From Symbiodinium natans (taxonomy: Eukaryota > Sar > Dinophyceae > Suessiales > Symbiodiniaceae), in the NCBI GenBank assembly GCA_905221605.1, contig CAJNDS010000115.1, positions 1-64,000 on the forward strand: a DNA stretch of 64,000 nucleotides, read 5' to 3'. The notes beneath the pieces are model-generated. The model had not been told where the DNA came from. It saw only the letters and a program-made list of their open reading frames with translations, and ran no database searches. Positions within the stretch are counted from its first letter, which is position 1, and each line of letters begins with the position of its first letter. This document shows, piece after piece, positions 56,340-64,000 of the stretch. The translations under genes were made by a program, and so were the position numbers.

Positions 56340-58405
56340 CCGGCCCCTGGCGCGTGTTGGAAGTCAAGGGCCACAGGCTCACCTTGGAGCCCGTGTCGAT
56401 GGAGTCGGGGGGTACTTCTTCCGCCCGGCGCGGCCCGATGGAGGCGCACGCAGAAGACTGCATTCTTGTTCCTGCGGATGCAGATGGCGCGGAATCCCGC
56501 GAGCCGGTCGTCTTTGAGGACGATGGAACCGGCGGGGACGGCTCGTCTCGCCCCAGCTTAGGGCAACAGGTTCAAGGCGACGCCAAGCAAGTGGAGTTCA
56601 CGCTGACCAGGCGCGGGAGGGACTTCGTCCTCCGCCTTGGCGACCGCATTGCCTATCGGGGTGTAGGTGGAGGCCCTAAGGTGTGCAGGTTAGGACGGGT
56701 CACGCAGGTAGATGCGGCCCGTGCGCAGGTCGGCGTGCACCGCTATCTCCCCGACGCCAGCGGGGTTCGCGTCAAATGGCGGCTTGCGTACATCGCCGAG
56801 GACGGTGCGCTCACGCTTTCAGAGGGGACTCGTCCGGCCCACGAAGCGGTTTCCGTCAGGGAGATCATTTCCAAGATCGACCTGAACCGCGACGGCGTGC
56901 TTGCTGCAGCCTCGGCCAGAAAGTTGGACAAGGGAGCGTACTCGTTGCAGGACAGGACGCTCGAGAGAGCGTCTCGCACCAGCACGGGTGTGCTCTCGAT
57001 GCGAGAGGCCCTCGCGGACCTCTTGGTCGCGGAACCCCGCGCGTCGAAGCCTAGGGCTTCCCCAGAGTCGGGTGCTGTCGAGAGTTGGTTCCGGCAGTAT
57101 TTCCTTGGAGGGGTTGCCGATGTCCTAGAGGTTGCTTGGGGTGACGCGGTCGTCTCCGACGCGGCTAGGAGGCAAGGGTACAGGGTTGTTCCCGCTTTTG
57201 TGCAAGGCAAGCAGGCCTACGGGATCACCTGGAACCTGGCCGCAGAAGAGCACTTAGAGGCTATTAGCGGCGCTGTTTTGCGCACAGAGCCGAAGGTGCT
57301 CGTGATTGGGCTTGAGGGCAAGAATGTGCCCCGGGCTTTCCTCCAGCTAGTCGTCCGGTGTGCGCAGGAACGCACGCGCGCGGGCGCCCACGTCGCGCTG
57401 CATTTGCAGGCACAAAAAGGCGAGTGGGAACCCTGGCGGCTAGAGGAGTGGGGCGCCTTGTTTGGGACGCTCGCAGAGCCACGCTGGCCTTGGGCCTTCG
57501 TGCGGGCTGACATATGCCAGTTCGCGCGGGCCAGTGGCCGCGGCAACCTCGTTGAGAGCGGGGCCCTGTGGCTCGCCGATTTCAGCTTAGAATCGGTAGG
57601 TTTGAGGTGTAGTAGGCCGGATGCGTTAGGCGCAGTGCAGCACAAGCATGTTGAGCGCGCGCAAGCCGACTACAACCTCATAGGGGCGGCTTTCTGCGCA
57701 TCGCTCCAGGACCTTGGTCTGAGGGGCGCACAAGAGCTGTGCACCGCTGCAGTTGAAAGTTTTCCAGCCACTGCGGGTGCAGATAGCGCCGCGGCTGCGC
57801 CACAGCCCTCTCCAGTCGTTCCCCTCCCGGACGTGCGCTCGGGCGAGGACCTCACGCCAGCAGAGCGTGCGGAGCTGGATAAGGAGGTGGATAAGTACGC
57901 CGCTGAGAAGGAAGCGTTTTGGCGAACCAAGGCGGACGCCAAAGACTGGGATTCCGTCCGGGCTGACCTTGAGGTCTATGCTCTTGCGGGCGAGAAGGTC
58001 GCGGAGGATCCTAGGCGCACCGAGGCCTATAGAGACCTCGTATGGTCGGGTTTGAAGATCGAGCCTGGACCAACCAGACCAGGGCTGACCGATGCTGACA
58101 TCGCAGCCGTCAGGGAGGTCATACGGCGAAAGGCCGCTGGGTTCTGGGTGGAGGACACCACCAGGACCACGGTCAGGAAGTTCGCCCATGACTGCATCCC
58201 CACCGGGCCGCCGGTCTCGTCCCAGCCTCACAGTCTGAGGGGCGAGTCCGCGCAATGGGTCGACGACAAGCTTGAAGAAGAATGCAAGCGGGGTCAGTTG
58301 ATCCGCGGCAGCTCGGCTTGGGATCTGCGCCGTTTCCGACCAAGGAAATGCCCAGCTACAAGCGGCATAGGAAGCGACGCTTGGTGGTTGACTACCGCCG
58401 TGTGA
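56144..58405 (+). CDS. pol: Pol part 2: integrase tail, Rossmann-like region, start of RT
   Basis: The coherent part begins at ~56205 with ASEARAKLANRHRRT and the integrase C-terminal SH3-like barrel (KPGDRVVWN, LTGPWRVLEVKG). Residues ~305-530 form an alpha/beta region starting VADVLEVAWGDAVVSDAARR followed by QGYRVVPAF. This resembles the SAM-binding start of a methyltransferase, but no catalytic motif was recognised. From ~58180 the sequence is RT N-terminal: HDCIPTGPPVSSQPHSL, VDDKLEEECKRGQLIRGSSA (family: ...el..ml..G.I..S.S). At ~58325 the coherent frame changes to that of the next entry. Confidence 0.78.
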   Translation: MGSEPVQAVLGASCCGPRALASEARAKLANRHRRTVDLKPGDRVVWNAPRARSEGAGRVPWKPGLTGPWRVLEVKGHRLTLEPVSMESGGTSSARRGPMEAHAEDCILVPADADGAESREPVVFEDDGTGGDGSSRPSLGQQVQGDAKQVEFTLTRRGRDFVLRLGDRIAYRGVGGGPKVCRLGRVTQVDAARAQVGVHRYLPDASGVRVKWRLAYIAEDGALTLSEGTRPAHEAVSVREIISKIDLNRDGVLAAASARKLDKGAYSLQDRTLERASRTSTGVLSMREALADLLVAEPRASKPRASPESGAVESWFRQYFLGGVADVLEVAWGDAVVSDAARRQGYRVVPAFVQGKQAYGITWNLAAEEHLEAISGAVLRTEPKVLVIGLEGKNVPRAFLQLVVRCAQERTRAGAHVALHLQAQKGEWEPWRLEEWGALFGTLAEPRWPWAFVRADICQFARASGRGNLVESGALWLADFSLESVGLRCSRPDALGAVQHKHVERAQADYNLIGAAFCASLQDLGLRGAQELCTAAVESFPATAGADSAAAAPQPSPVVPLPDVRSGEDLTPAERAELDKEVDKYAAEKEAFWRTKADAKDWDSVRADLEVYALAGEKVAEDPRRTEAYRDLVWSGLKIEPGPTRPGLTDADIAAVREVIRRKAAGFWVEDTTRTTVRKFAHDCIPTGPPVSSQPHSLRGESAQWVDDKLEEECKRGQLIRGSSAWDLRRFRPRKCPATSGIGSDAWWLTTAV

Positions 58406-58900
58406 ATGCCCGAATTAAGCGCTCCACGTACTATTGTCGGCGGGGTAGCGATGTGCTCGCCGCCGCAGTGGGTTCGGTTTGGTATACCTTCGTGGATGCG
58501 GTTAGTGGGTTTAATCAGATTAGGAACACCAAGCGTGCTCGCGAGGTGTTGGCCATTGTGGCAAGATCAGGGAAATATCTCCCTGTCGGCCTCACCTTTG
58601 GCCCGATTAACGGCCCAGATGATTTCAACTTTGTGGTTGATAGGGCCTATGCCCCCGGCAGAGGTAGGCGCCTTAAGTATACTAAGGAGTGGATAGCCTA
58701 CGTGGATGATCTTACTGTTAGGACGGGTAGGGTCATTGATGGGCAGTTTTTCACTGATGCCCAAGCCGAGGGGGCGGTGCGCGAAGCGTGCGCCAAGGGG
58801 GCAGTCGCGGCTCCGCAGAGCGCGTCGTCTGCTCTTGAAGCCTTAGGCGTTCGCGGTGCGCACAACACCAAGCGCGCGAACCATGACGCGGCGCGCTCAG
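58282..58900 (+). CDS. pol: Reverse transcriptase fingers and palm (YVDD), downstream of integrase
   Basis: From ~58325 the frame reads GSAPFPTKEMPSYKRHRKR then RLVVDYRRVNARIKR (family R-x-V-x-DYR-x-LN). Next come WYTFVDAVSGFNQIR (motif A, catalytic Asp), PVGLTFGPINGPDDFNF (motif B) and IAYVDDLTVRTG (motif C, YVDD at 58699-58710). The sequence after YVDD does not run into a thumb, connection or RNase H; it fades into low-similarity sequence (FFTDAQAEGAVREACAKG). The matching thumb lies 6 kb upstream (52,500-52,900). The open frame continues to 59883, so this polyprotein could fuse to the next domain. Confidence 0.87.
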
Positions 58901-59472
58901 ACCAGAATCACCCCACGCGCGTTCTGATGCTCAGGATGTTGGGGCTGTTCGGGTGTTTCTGTGTTCAGGGCGGGTGTTTTTGGGGCGGGCCGTTTCCCAG
59001 GTCGCCGGTCTGCGGGCAGAAGGATTTTTCGTCGTTCGTTGCGTGCAGCTTCGTTCGTCTGTCTCGCAGCCATTGTTTAGCAAGCAGGCCTAGAGGTTCG
59101 GTCCAAGGTCGAAGCGGAAGCCGTAGAAGCCTTAGAGCCCAGACCTTAAGGAAACTCCCCAAACCCCCGCCGCAGCGGTTCAAGTGTGTTGTAGAGTCTA
59201 GTGTAGGTAGTCCCTCCCCGCATTCGTGCCTGTGCACTGCGCCCCGCTGCGGGTCGCGACCAGACCGCGCGGGAGCGACCGACCGGTCGCCCGGACCTTC
59301 GTGGTCAACCACAAGGCCCCGCTGCGGGCCGTGCCCTGGCCGCGCGGGAGCGGCTGCCTACCACTACTGCACACCGGCCCCTTGCAGCGGGCCGTGTCCT
59401 GGCCGCTCAAGGGCGCGTCAGGTTTCCCTCGCCCATCGGAGGTCCAGCAAAGCCGCGGGCCTCAGTGCCGCG

Positions 59473-60230
59473 ATGGGTGGAGGAGGGTCGAAGGGCAGGG
59501 GCAAGAGCAAGAGCCCAGGCCCTAAGGGCCGGAGGGGCCCGCCCACGATTGACGACGTGCAGCGCAGGCTAGTCCGATGCATGCGGCACGGCGAAGCTGG
59601 TTGCAGAGGCCGGTTCGCTCCGGGCGGCCTCTACCCGGTTGATGAGTTGATCGAGCAACTCGGCATCACCATCAACCAGTACAACCAGGCGGTCGCGCAC
59701 GACGCCAACCAGCGGAAGCCGAGGTTAGATACCTCGCACGCTGGCTTCCTGCGTGCCTTCCAAGGCCACTCGGCCGATTGCGGCCATCCTATGGGGTTCA
59801 TGATGGAGGGTCTAAGCGAGACCGCCATCAACGATCTTATAGACCGGTGTGGCCCGGCCATGTGGCACGGCACGGACCCCTGATTCAGAACGGCTTGATC
59901 CCCGGCGGCGGGCCGGGAGGCCGCCTCGGGGTGCACTACGTCCTAGGCCACTGCCCCACGCAGTGGGAGGACGGGAGACGCGGGTTCCGCCGCGGATCGA
60001 CTTGCATAGTCGAAGTCCGGCTGGCGGTCCTGCGGGACGCCGGAGTGCCTATCTATTCGGGAGCGGATGGGGTGGCTCTCACTGGCCAGATTAGAGCCAC
60101 CGGCATCTCCCGCATCTGGGCACTCCCCAAGGGCTCGCCTGTTTACTCAGTCTTGATTGCTGAGTTAGAGGTGGATCGGTTGATCCAGCATGTCGACCTA
60201 AGGAGTTTAGGACACCAGTGCGGGCCCACA
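59473..60230 (+). CDS. Tpt1/KptA-like RNA 2'-phosphotransferase domain
   Basis: ATG 59473 starts MGGGGSKGRGKSKSPG. The N-terminal half has LVRCMRHG (Arg38-His39), GGLYPVDELIEQLGIT and GFLRAFQGHSADC (Arg94, His99), the hallmark R-A-x-Q-G-H-S. MWHGTDP follows (H-G-T 132-134). The frame stops at 59883 and continues one frame over with LIQNGLIPGGGPGGRLGVHY, VEVRLAVLRDAGVPIY and GADGVALTGQ. These match the family's HGT...I..GL, VH, and G..(Y/F)..(N/D)GV.LT. Tpt1/KptA enzymes move a splice-junction 2'-phosphate from RNA to NAD+. Compared with the usual spacing between HGT and GL, some five residues are missing at the frame break, so this copy has probably lost ~14 bp. The better-preserved C-terminal half also exists at 16.09-15.82 kb (minus). 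Confidence 0.82.
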
Positions 60231-60237
60231 CCCGCCG

Positions 60238-61041
60238 TTGGGGCGAGGACCGAGACTGGGCACGGTCCAAGCGTCCCAAGCTGCTGCGGCCAGCAGTGGC
60301 GCGGCGAGCTCCTCGACGGTTGTGCTGGCCCCTGCGGGCCGTGCCATGGCCGCGGGGGCCGCCCAACCTGTTACCCCTCCTAAGGCCGCGCCTAAGGCCA
60401 AAGGGCGTCCCTCAGGGACTCCTAAGACTTCGATCGTTCCAGCGAAGCCCAAGGTGTACCCTAGGCGCAACGTCCCTGGCCCCAATGTCCTCGAGGCCGA
60501 AGACTCGCTCGAGGAAGAGGCAGCCCAAGAAGCTGAAGGTGTCGAGGAAGATAGTTCCAGCTCGGATCTTCCCGACACGCGGGCGCCTCCAGCCGCGGCC
60601 AAGGTGAAGGAGGACGAGGAGCCCGCTGATGGGGCCCAGGCCGAGAGCACAGAGGAAGGGTTCCTCGAGCTCGGCCAATCGGTGGTCAGCAGCGCGAAGG
60701 AGTACCTCGCGCGGTCCGAAGCTCTTCTGAGAGCGCAGAAGCTCCAGTCGAAGATACTGGAGGTGGCGGGAACCGCGATGGTGAAGCTAGAGAAGATCAC
60801 CAAGCGTGAGGAATCCCTCAAAACACTGCGCCGAGAGGGAGAGAGTCGGGCGGCCGGGGAAGGCGCCGACGGGGAAGAGGTGTCTGACGATGGTCAGGAC
60901 GCCCCTGGGGGTGCGGGATCGAGCAGTTCCGCCAGGCCTTCAGGAGGCGGGACCGCCCAGTCCGCCCCGGCCCCAGAGGAGCCTCGCCCCAACGCTGACG
61001 GCCACTACGGACTCAGCTCCTGGATGCGGGCTGGCCTTTGA
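60238..61041 (+). CDS. Charged linker and coiled coil of the 3' cassette
   Basis: An Ala/Pro/Lys-rich start is followed by an acidic stretch (EAEDSLEEEAAQEAEGVEED). A strong helical segment follows (SVVSSAKEYLARSEALLRAQ, then KLQSKILEVAGTAMVKLEKI), probably a coiled coil of ~60 residues. It is conserved with the minus-strand copy at 15.6-15.3 kb. The coherent frame changes at ~61020. Function unknown; a scaffold or oligomerisation role is a guess. Confidence 0.6.
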   Translation: MGRGPRLGTVQASQAAAASSGAASSSTVVLAPAGRAMAAGAAQPVTPPKAAPKAKGRPSGTPKTSIVPAKPKVYPRRNVPGPNVLEAEDSLEEEAAQEAEGVEEDSSSSDLPDTRAPPAAAKVKEDEEPADGAQAESTEEGFLELGQSVVSSAKEYLARSEALLRAQKLQSKILEVAGTAMVKLEKITKREESLKTLRREGESRAAGEGADGEEVSDDGQDAPGGAGSSSSARPSGGGTAQSAPAPEEPRPNADGHYGLSSWMRAGL

Positions 61042-61515
61042 GTCGCTGGTGCAGTACCATTTGCATCAGGCGGCCTGCCATGGCGCCTCTCTTCCGCCCA
61101 ACCTGGGGATCAGCCCCTCCGCACCTCTTGACCCTTTTCGTCAAGACTGGCGGGGACGGTTGTTCCGCCGAGGAAAGGACGGTGAGTGTGGGGAGGTGCC
61201 CATGCTCCGAGTGATTCGGTACCACAAAGCCAACGGGTACGATCACTCGAAGGTCCCGCTCCTGAAGAGAGGGGACCGAATCCAGCTTGAGGACGGGTCG
61301 CACCACATTTATGGTGGTAGTCATCCGCCGGGGTGGCTTCGCGATGACCCCGAGCTGGATCCCGCTCCGGAGAGCAGCAGTGGAGGGTCCACGCCCAAGA
61401 GCGGGCCCACGGAGGAGGCCGAGCCGGGACCTCCGCGGGAAGCCGCTCCGCGCGGGCCCTCGAGCCGCCGAAGAGCGACGTTCAGCAACGCCTTGCGGAG
61501 CGCCGTTCCAAGCGG
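61020..61515 (+). CDS. Conserved cassette domain after the coiled coil, unknown
   Basis: The frame of ORF 60806-61537 becomes coherent here: CGLAFESLVQYHLHQAACHG looks like a one-sided C2H2/C2HC finger whose first Cys pair is damaged by the frame break. LFRRGKDGECGEVPMLRVIR, YDHSKVPLLKRGDRIQLEDG and HHIYGGSHPPGW follow. The last part resembles a small beta-barrel. I cannot name the family. The frame changes again at ~61500. Confidence 0.5.
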
Positions 61516-62660
61516 GATTATTCGCCAGACCTGGTGACGCCTCTTGACGATCTCCATGCCCAAGAGATCGATTCCTTCTTCGCGGGCGACCCAGCCGCGG
61601 ACAGCCTTGACGTCATTCTGATGCGCGCCGAGGTTCGCGCTGAGTCCCACCTCAACGTTGGCCGGGAACAGAAAGAGCCCCTGGTCAAGGAGGAACAGGA
61701 GGAGGAAACTGAGGTTGTCAAAGACGAGGAGGTCTCGGTACCGCGGATGAGGCGGACGAAGTCGCCCTCCCAGCCAACCGAGCCTACGTCGAAGGCCGCT
61801 TTTACCCCTACGGCAGCTGGCGGTGCTTCTTCTGCGAAGCCATTAACCCGGTCACCGAGGACCAGTGCCTCACCACGCACGCGGGCGGCCCGAATGCGGG
61901 CGCCCCGTGCGACGGCCGATGGATCAATGGGATCGACATCGGGTGGTGGGAGGTAGATCCTCAAACCGCGCCGGAGCAATGGCGGCGGAGGTTTTCTGCC
62001 GAAGAGCTTGAAGAACAACAAGCGCGGGCAGATGCCGCGAGGCTCCTCAGCGACGAGGAACTCGCTGAAGCCCTCCAGGCGGCCGAGGAGGCGCAGGCGG
62101 CCGAGCGCGCCAAGAAGCGGGAGCGGCGCCAGGCGGAGAAGGCGGAGCGCGATGATCACATCAGCGAGGCGCTCCGCATAGCAGGGTGGCAGTGCCCTAA
62201 CTGCTATGAATGGAACCTTTCATTCAGGCAGCTGTGCTTTCGGTGCAGCACGCCTCTTCGCTTGGCAGAGGTCGTTTCCCGCGGGATCCCTGATCCGCGG
62301 CGCGGCGAAGAGAGGGACTCGGGCTCCGAAAGCAGCCAGGACGAGCTGGAGTACGAGATCCTTCTGGCCAATCGTGCGATGGACCAAGAAACCATCCAAC
62401 CTCTTCTTAGAAACAAACACAAGAAGAGGGGCGGCAAGAGACGTCGCGAAGAGGCGACGTACGGCAAGGGCCGCGACCCTTGGAGTGCTTGGGCAGACGC
62501 CCGTGGCAAGGGCCAGGGCAAGCCGAAGGGCAGAGGCAAGTCCGATGCCAAGGGCAAGCCCAAGGGGAGGGGCAAGTACGCCTGGGGCGCTTTCGCCGCG
62601 GGCATTGTTGCCGCGCTCCAACCCCGCCCAAGCACAAGCTGGGTCCCAGCCTTTCCCGTG
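61516..62660 (+). CDS. Two RanBP2-type zinc fingers and a basic G/K tail
   Basis: DYSPDLVTPLDDLHAQEIDS leads into an acidic linker, and the frame changes near 61745. Zinc finger 1 is SWRCFFCEAINPVTEDQC (~61795-61850). A charged helix rich in Glu/Ala/Arg follows (EELEEQQARADAARLL...). Zinc finger 2 is GWQCPNCYEWNLSFRQLCFRC (W-x-C-x2-C-x3-N-x6-C-x2-C, ~62188-62250), a textbook RanBP2 finger. Such fingers bind single-stranded RNA or ubiquitin. A Lys/Gly-rich tract (GKGQGKPKGRGKSDAKGKPK) precedes GKYAWGAFAAGIVAAL. The frame changes once more at ~62650. Confidence 0.75.
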
Positions 62661-64000
62661 CGGGTCGGCCCGGCCGCCGCCAAGTGTTCCGCTTCCGCCG
62701 CGGACCCCCTTTTTCCTGGGTCGCGGGCTCCTCAATCGGTTGATGCACGCCCTCAACGGGAACATCAACGGCTGGTGGGGCCTGGCGGCTGCAGCGTCGG
62801 CGCCGATTGCCTTGCAGTTGCACCGCGGGGTTGTGCATGTTGTCGAGGACTCCATGCACGCGGTTGCAACGATTTCGGCCGACGTTGTCGAGGAAATCGG
62901 TCATGGGGCCAGGCGGACCGTGTGGGTCGCCGGAACAGCCATCACTCTGGTAGTAGTGATCTTGTGCGGCGCTGTTCTGTGGTACGTGAGTCGTGCCGTT
63001 GCCAATCGCATTGCGCATATGCGACATGGCAACACCGCGGCCCCTGAGGCGCGGCTGTCTCAACTCCTTGGCTCTGAAGCGACGTTTGAGGTCGCGAGCT
63101 CCAAGAAAGGGGTGACCCATAAGGTTTGGGTGCACCTCAAGGAGGAGACAGCTGCCTGTGGCTGTCGTGCTTACCTGGCAGAGGGACGTTGCGGGCATTG
63201 CGATGCCGCAATGGACACCGCTCGTTCCCTAGGGTTTTTGCACGCGGCCCAGCGAGGCGCGGGTCCTGCGCTCACAGACTCCATTCGGAGTACCGCCTCC
63301 GAAGCCCTGGCTAAGGGTAAGGTTGTGTTGGGTTTGGGGAACAGTGAAGGATGTTTCTCCCAACTTGCGGCCAAGAGCCGCGGGCTCTCCTGCTTTCAGG
63401 GGCTCGCGGGTCGTGACCTGGCCGCGGCCCCAGCGGATGGAGCGAGCGCAGCCCACGCACATTCCGGCTCCGTGCAACGTGCCGCCACCGCCACTGTGGC
63501 GCGCACACCCAGCCGGAGGAACAAGGGCCCAGCCCCCGCTAGGAGTTCTCCAGTCAAAGAAGCGGAATTCCTTGCGGGCGGGCCATACGTTCAGGCCGCC
63601 CAAACGCTGCTTGGTTCTGGAGCAGCAGAGGATGTGATCTACGTCCGGGCGTACAGCTTAGATTGCCCATCCTGCATCGAGGCAATCGAAGCGTCGCTTG
63701 GCAAGGGCGCAAGCGTTCGGATTGTCGCCGACATGGGACAATGCCACCGCACCAAACTTCAGTGGCAAGCGTTGAAACGCTTGGCGGCTGCAGGCGCCGA
63801 GGTGAAGGTGGGTTGCGGCTCATCCGTGCGCGACGCCTATGCTCGCGACGGCCGCGGGGCTAAAGTAGGTACCGGTATCCAAGGGCTTCACCATGCCAAG
63901 GCCCTTTGCCTACTGCGGCCTGATGGCGCGGTGGTGCTGATTGGGAGCCTCAATTTTACCACAAGCAGCAAAGCCAATGCGGAGGCAGGGCTTAGGCTTG
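62653..64000 (+). CDS. Membrane-SWIM-HKD (phospholipase-D-like) protein, 3' incomplete
   Basis: This frame has no stop before the window ends. The first internal Met is at 62743. It reads RLMHALNGNINGWWGLAAAA, an amphipathic HVVEDSMHAVATISADVVEE, then a transmembrane segment (VWVAGTAITLVVVILCGAVL, ~62917-62976). A SWIM-type zinc finger, CGCRAYLAEGRCGHC (C-x-C-x8-C-x-H, 63157-63198), follows. After a Pro/Ala linker comes a phospholipase-D superfamily fold: VRAYSLDCPSCIEAI, VRIVADMGQCHRTK, LKRLAAAGAEVKVG, and the HKD signature HAKALCLLRPDGAVV then LIGSLNFTTSSKAN (H 63892, K 63898, D 63922). K-to-D spacing is seven residues, not the usual four. Single-HKD members act as dimers, as nucleases or lipid hydrolases. 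A second copy is at 19125-18703 (minus). Confidence 0.82.

Larger units (their letters stand above)
47886..64000 (+). mobile_element. Giant Ty3-like LTR retrotransposon (incomplete at right edge)
   Basis: Starts with a TG...CA LTR next to a TAG microsatellite and extends more than 16 kb to the window edge; the 3' LTR is not reached. Coding order: Gag-CCCH-protease, zinc ribbons/membrane segment, RT thumb, RNase H, zinc ribbon, integrase, Rossmann-like region, RT fingers/palm, Tpt1/KptA-like domain, coiled coil, RanBP2 zinc fingers, membrane segment, SWIM finger, HKD domain. The whole body is markedly GC-rich against the left half of the window. At least eight frame changes break the coding sequence, each between long coherent frames, so they may be indel decay or assembly indels. 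Related pieces at 14.7-16.4 and 18.7-20.3 kb confirm the family. Confidence 0.88.

Noticed and set aside
47886-64000. Interpretation as two nested retroelements rather than one permuted element
   Set aside because: Only one RT palm, one thumb, one RNase H and one integrase are present, and no LTR or target duplication was seen between them. It is not fully excluded without other copies.

Overview
The window looks like nuclear DNA from a dinoflagellate, probably a Symbiodiniaceae-type alga. The evidence is: two copies of a spliced-leader-like string (GCCAATTTTGGCTCAAG); introns with GT, GC and probably GA donors and AG|G acceptors; TTTAGGG-type interstitial telomere-like repeats; very long TAG/AGT microsatellites; and retrotransposons that dominate the coding space. 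No bacterial operon structure, CRISPR array or rRNA was seen.

Layout. 1-14.7 kb is gene-poor: microsatellites, tandem repeats, a 164-bp satellite, a possible CASTOR/POLLUX-like ion-channel remnant (minus strand) and a decayed ISXO2/Merlin-type transposase (minus strand). 14.7-20.3 kb holds rearranged pieces of the large Ty3-like element, separated by G-rich and minisatellite arrays and ending in an LTR. 20.3-23.7 kb is TAG/AGT microsatellites and a 58-bp telomere-derived satellite. 24.2-26.4 kb carries a gene of many very short exons. 30,641-39,126 is a structurally complete Ty1/copia element: identical 136-bp LTRs, a 5-bp target duplication and a Met-tRNA-like primer site, but with an interrupted reading frame. 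39.75-41.19 kb is a three-exon opine dehydrogenase gene. 45.4-45.8 kb is an isolated exon matching the N-terminus of the TFIIH helicase XPB. 46.0-47.9 kb is telomere-like, 20-bp and TAG/CTA repeats.

47,886 to the right edge (over 16 kb, incomplete) is a giant Ty3-like LTR retrotransposon. Its order is: LTR, Gag with two CCCH fingers, a retropepsin-like domain, zinc ribbons and a membrane segment, RT thumb/connection, RNase H, integrase (D-x59-D-x35-E), a Rossmann-like region, and then the RT fingers and palm (YVDD). The reverse transcriptase therefore appears circularly permuted and split around the integrase. Downstream is a cassette not expected in an LTR element: a Tpt1/KptA-like RNA 2'-phosphotransferase domain, a coiled coil, two RanBP2-type zinc fingers, a transmembrane segment, a SWIM zinc finger and a phospholipase-D-like HKD nuclease domain that runs off the window. 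Pieces of the same cassette occur in the older copies at 14.7-16.4 kb and 18.7-20.0 kb, so it belongs to the family and not just to this copy. Both LTR ends that can be seen abut TAG microsatellites, and both LTRs carry the spliced-leader-like string at the same place. This element is the most likely undescribed system in the window. All identifications come from reading motifs by eye; no database search was run.
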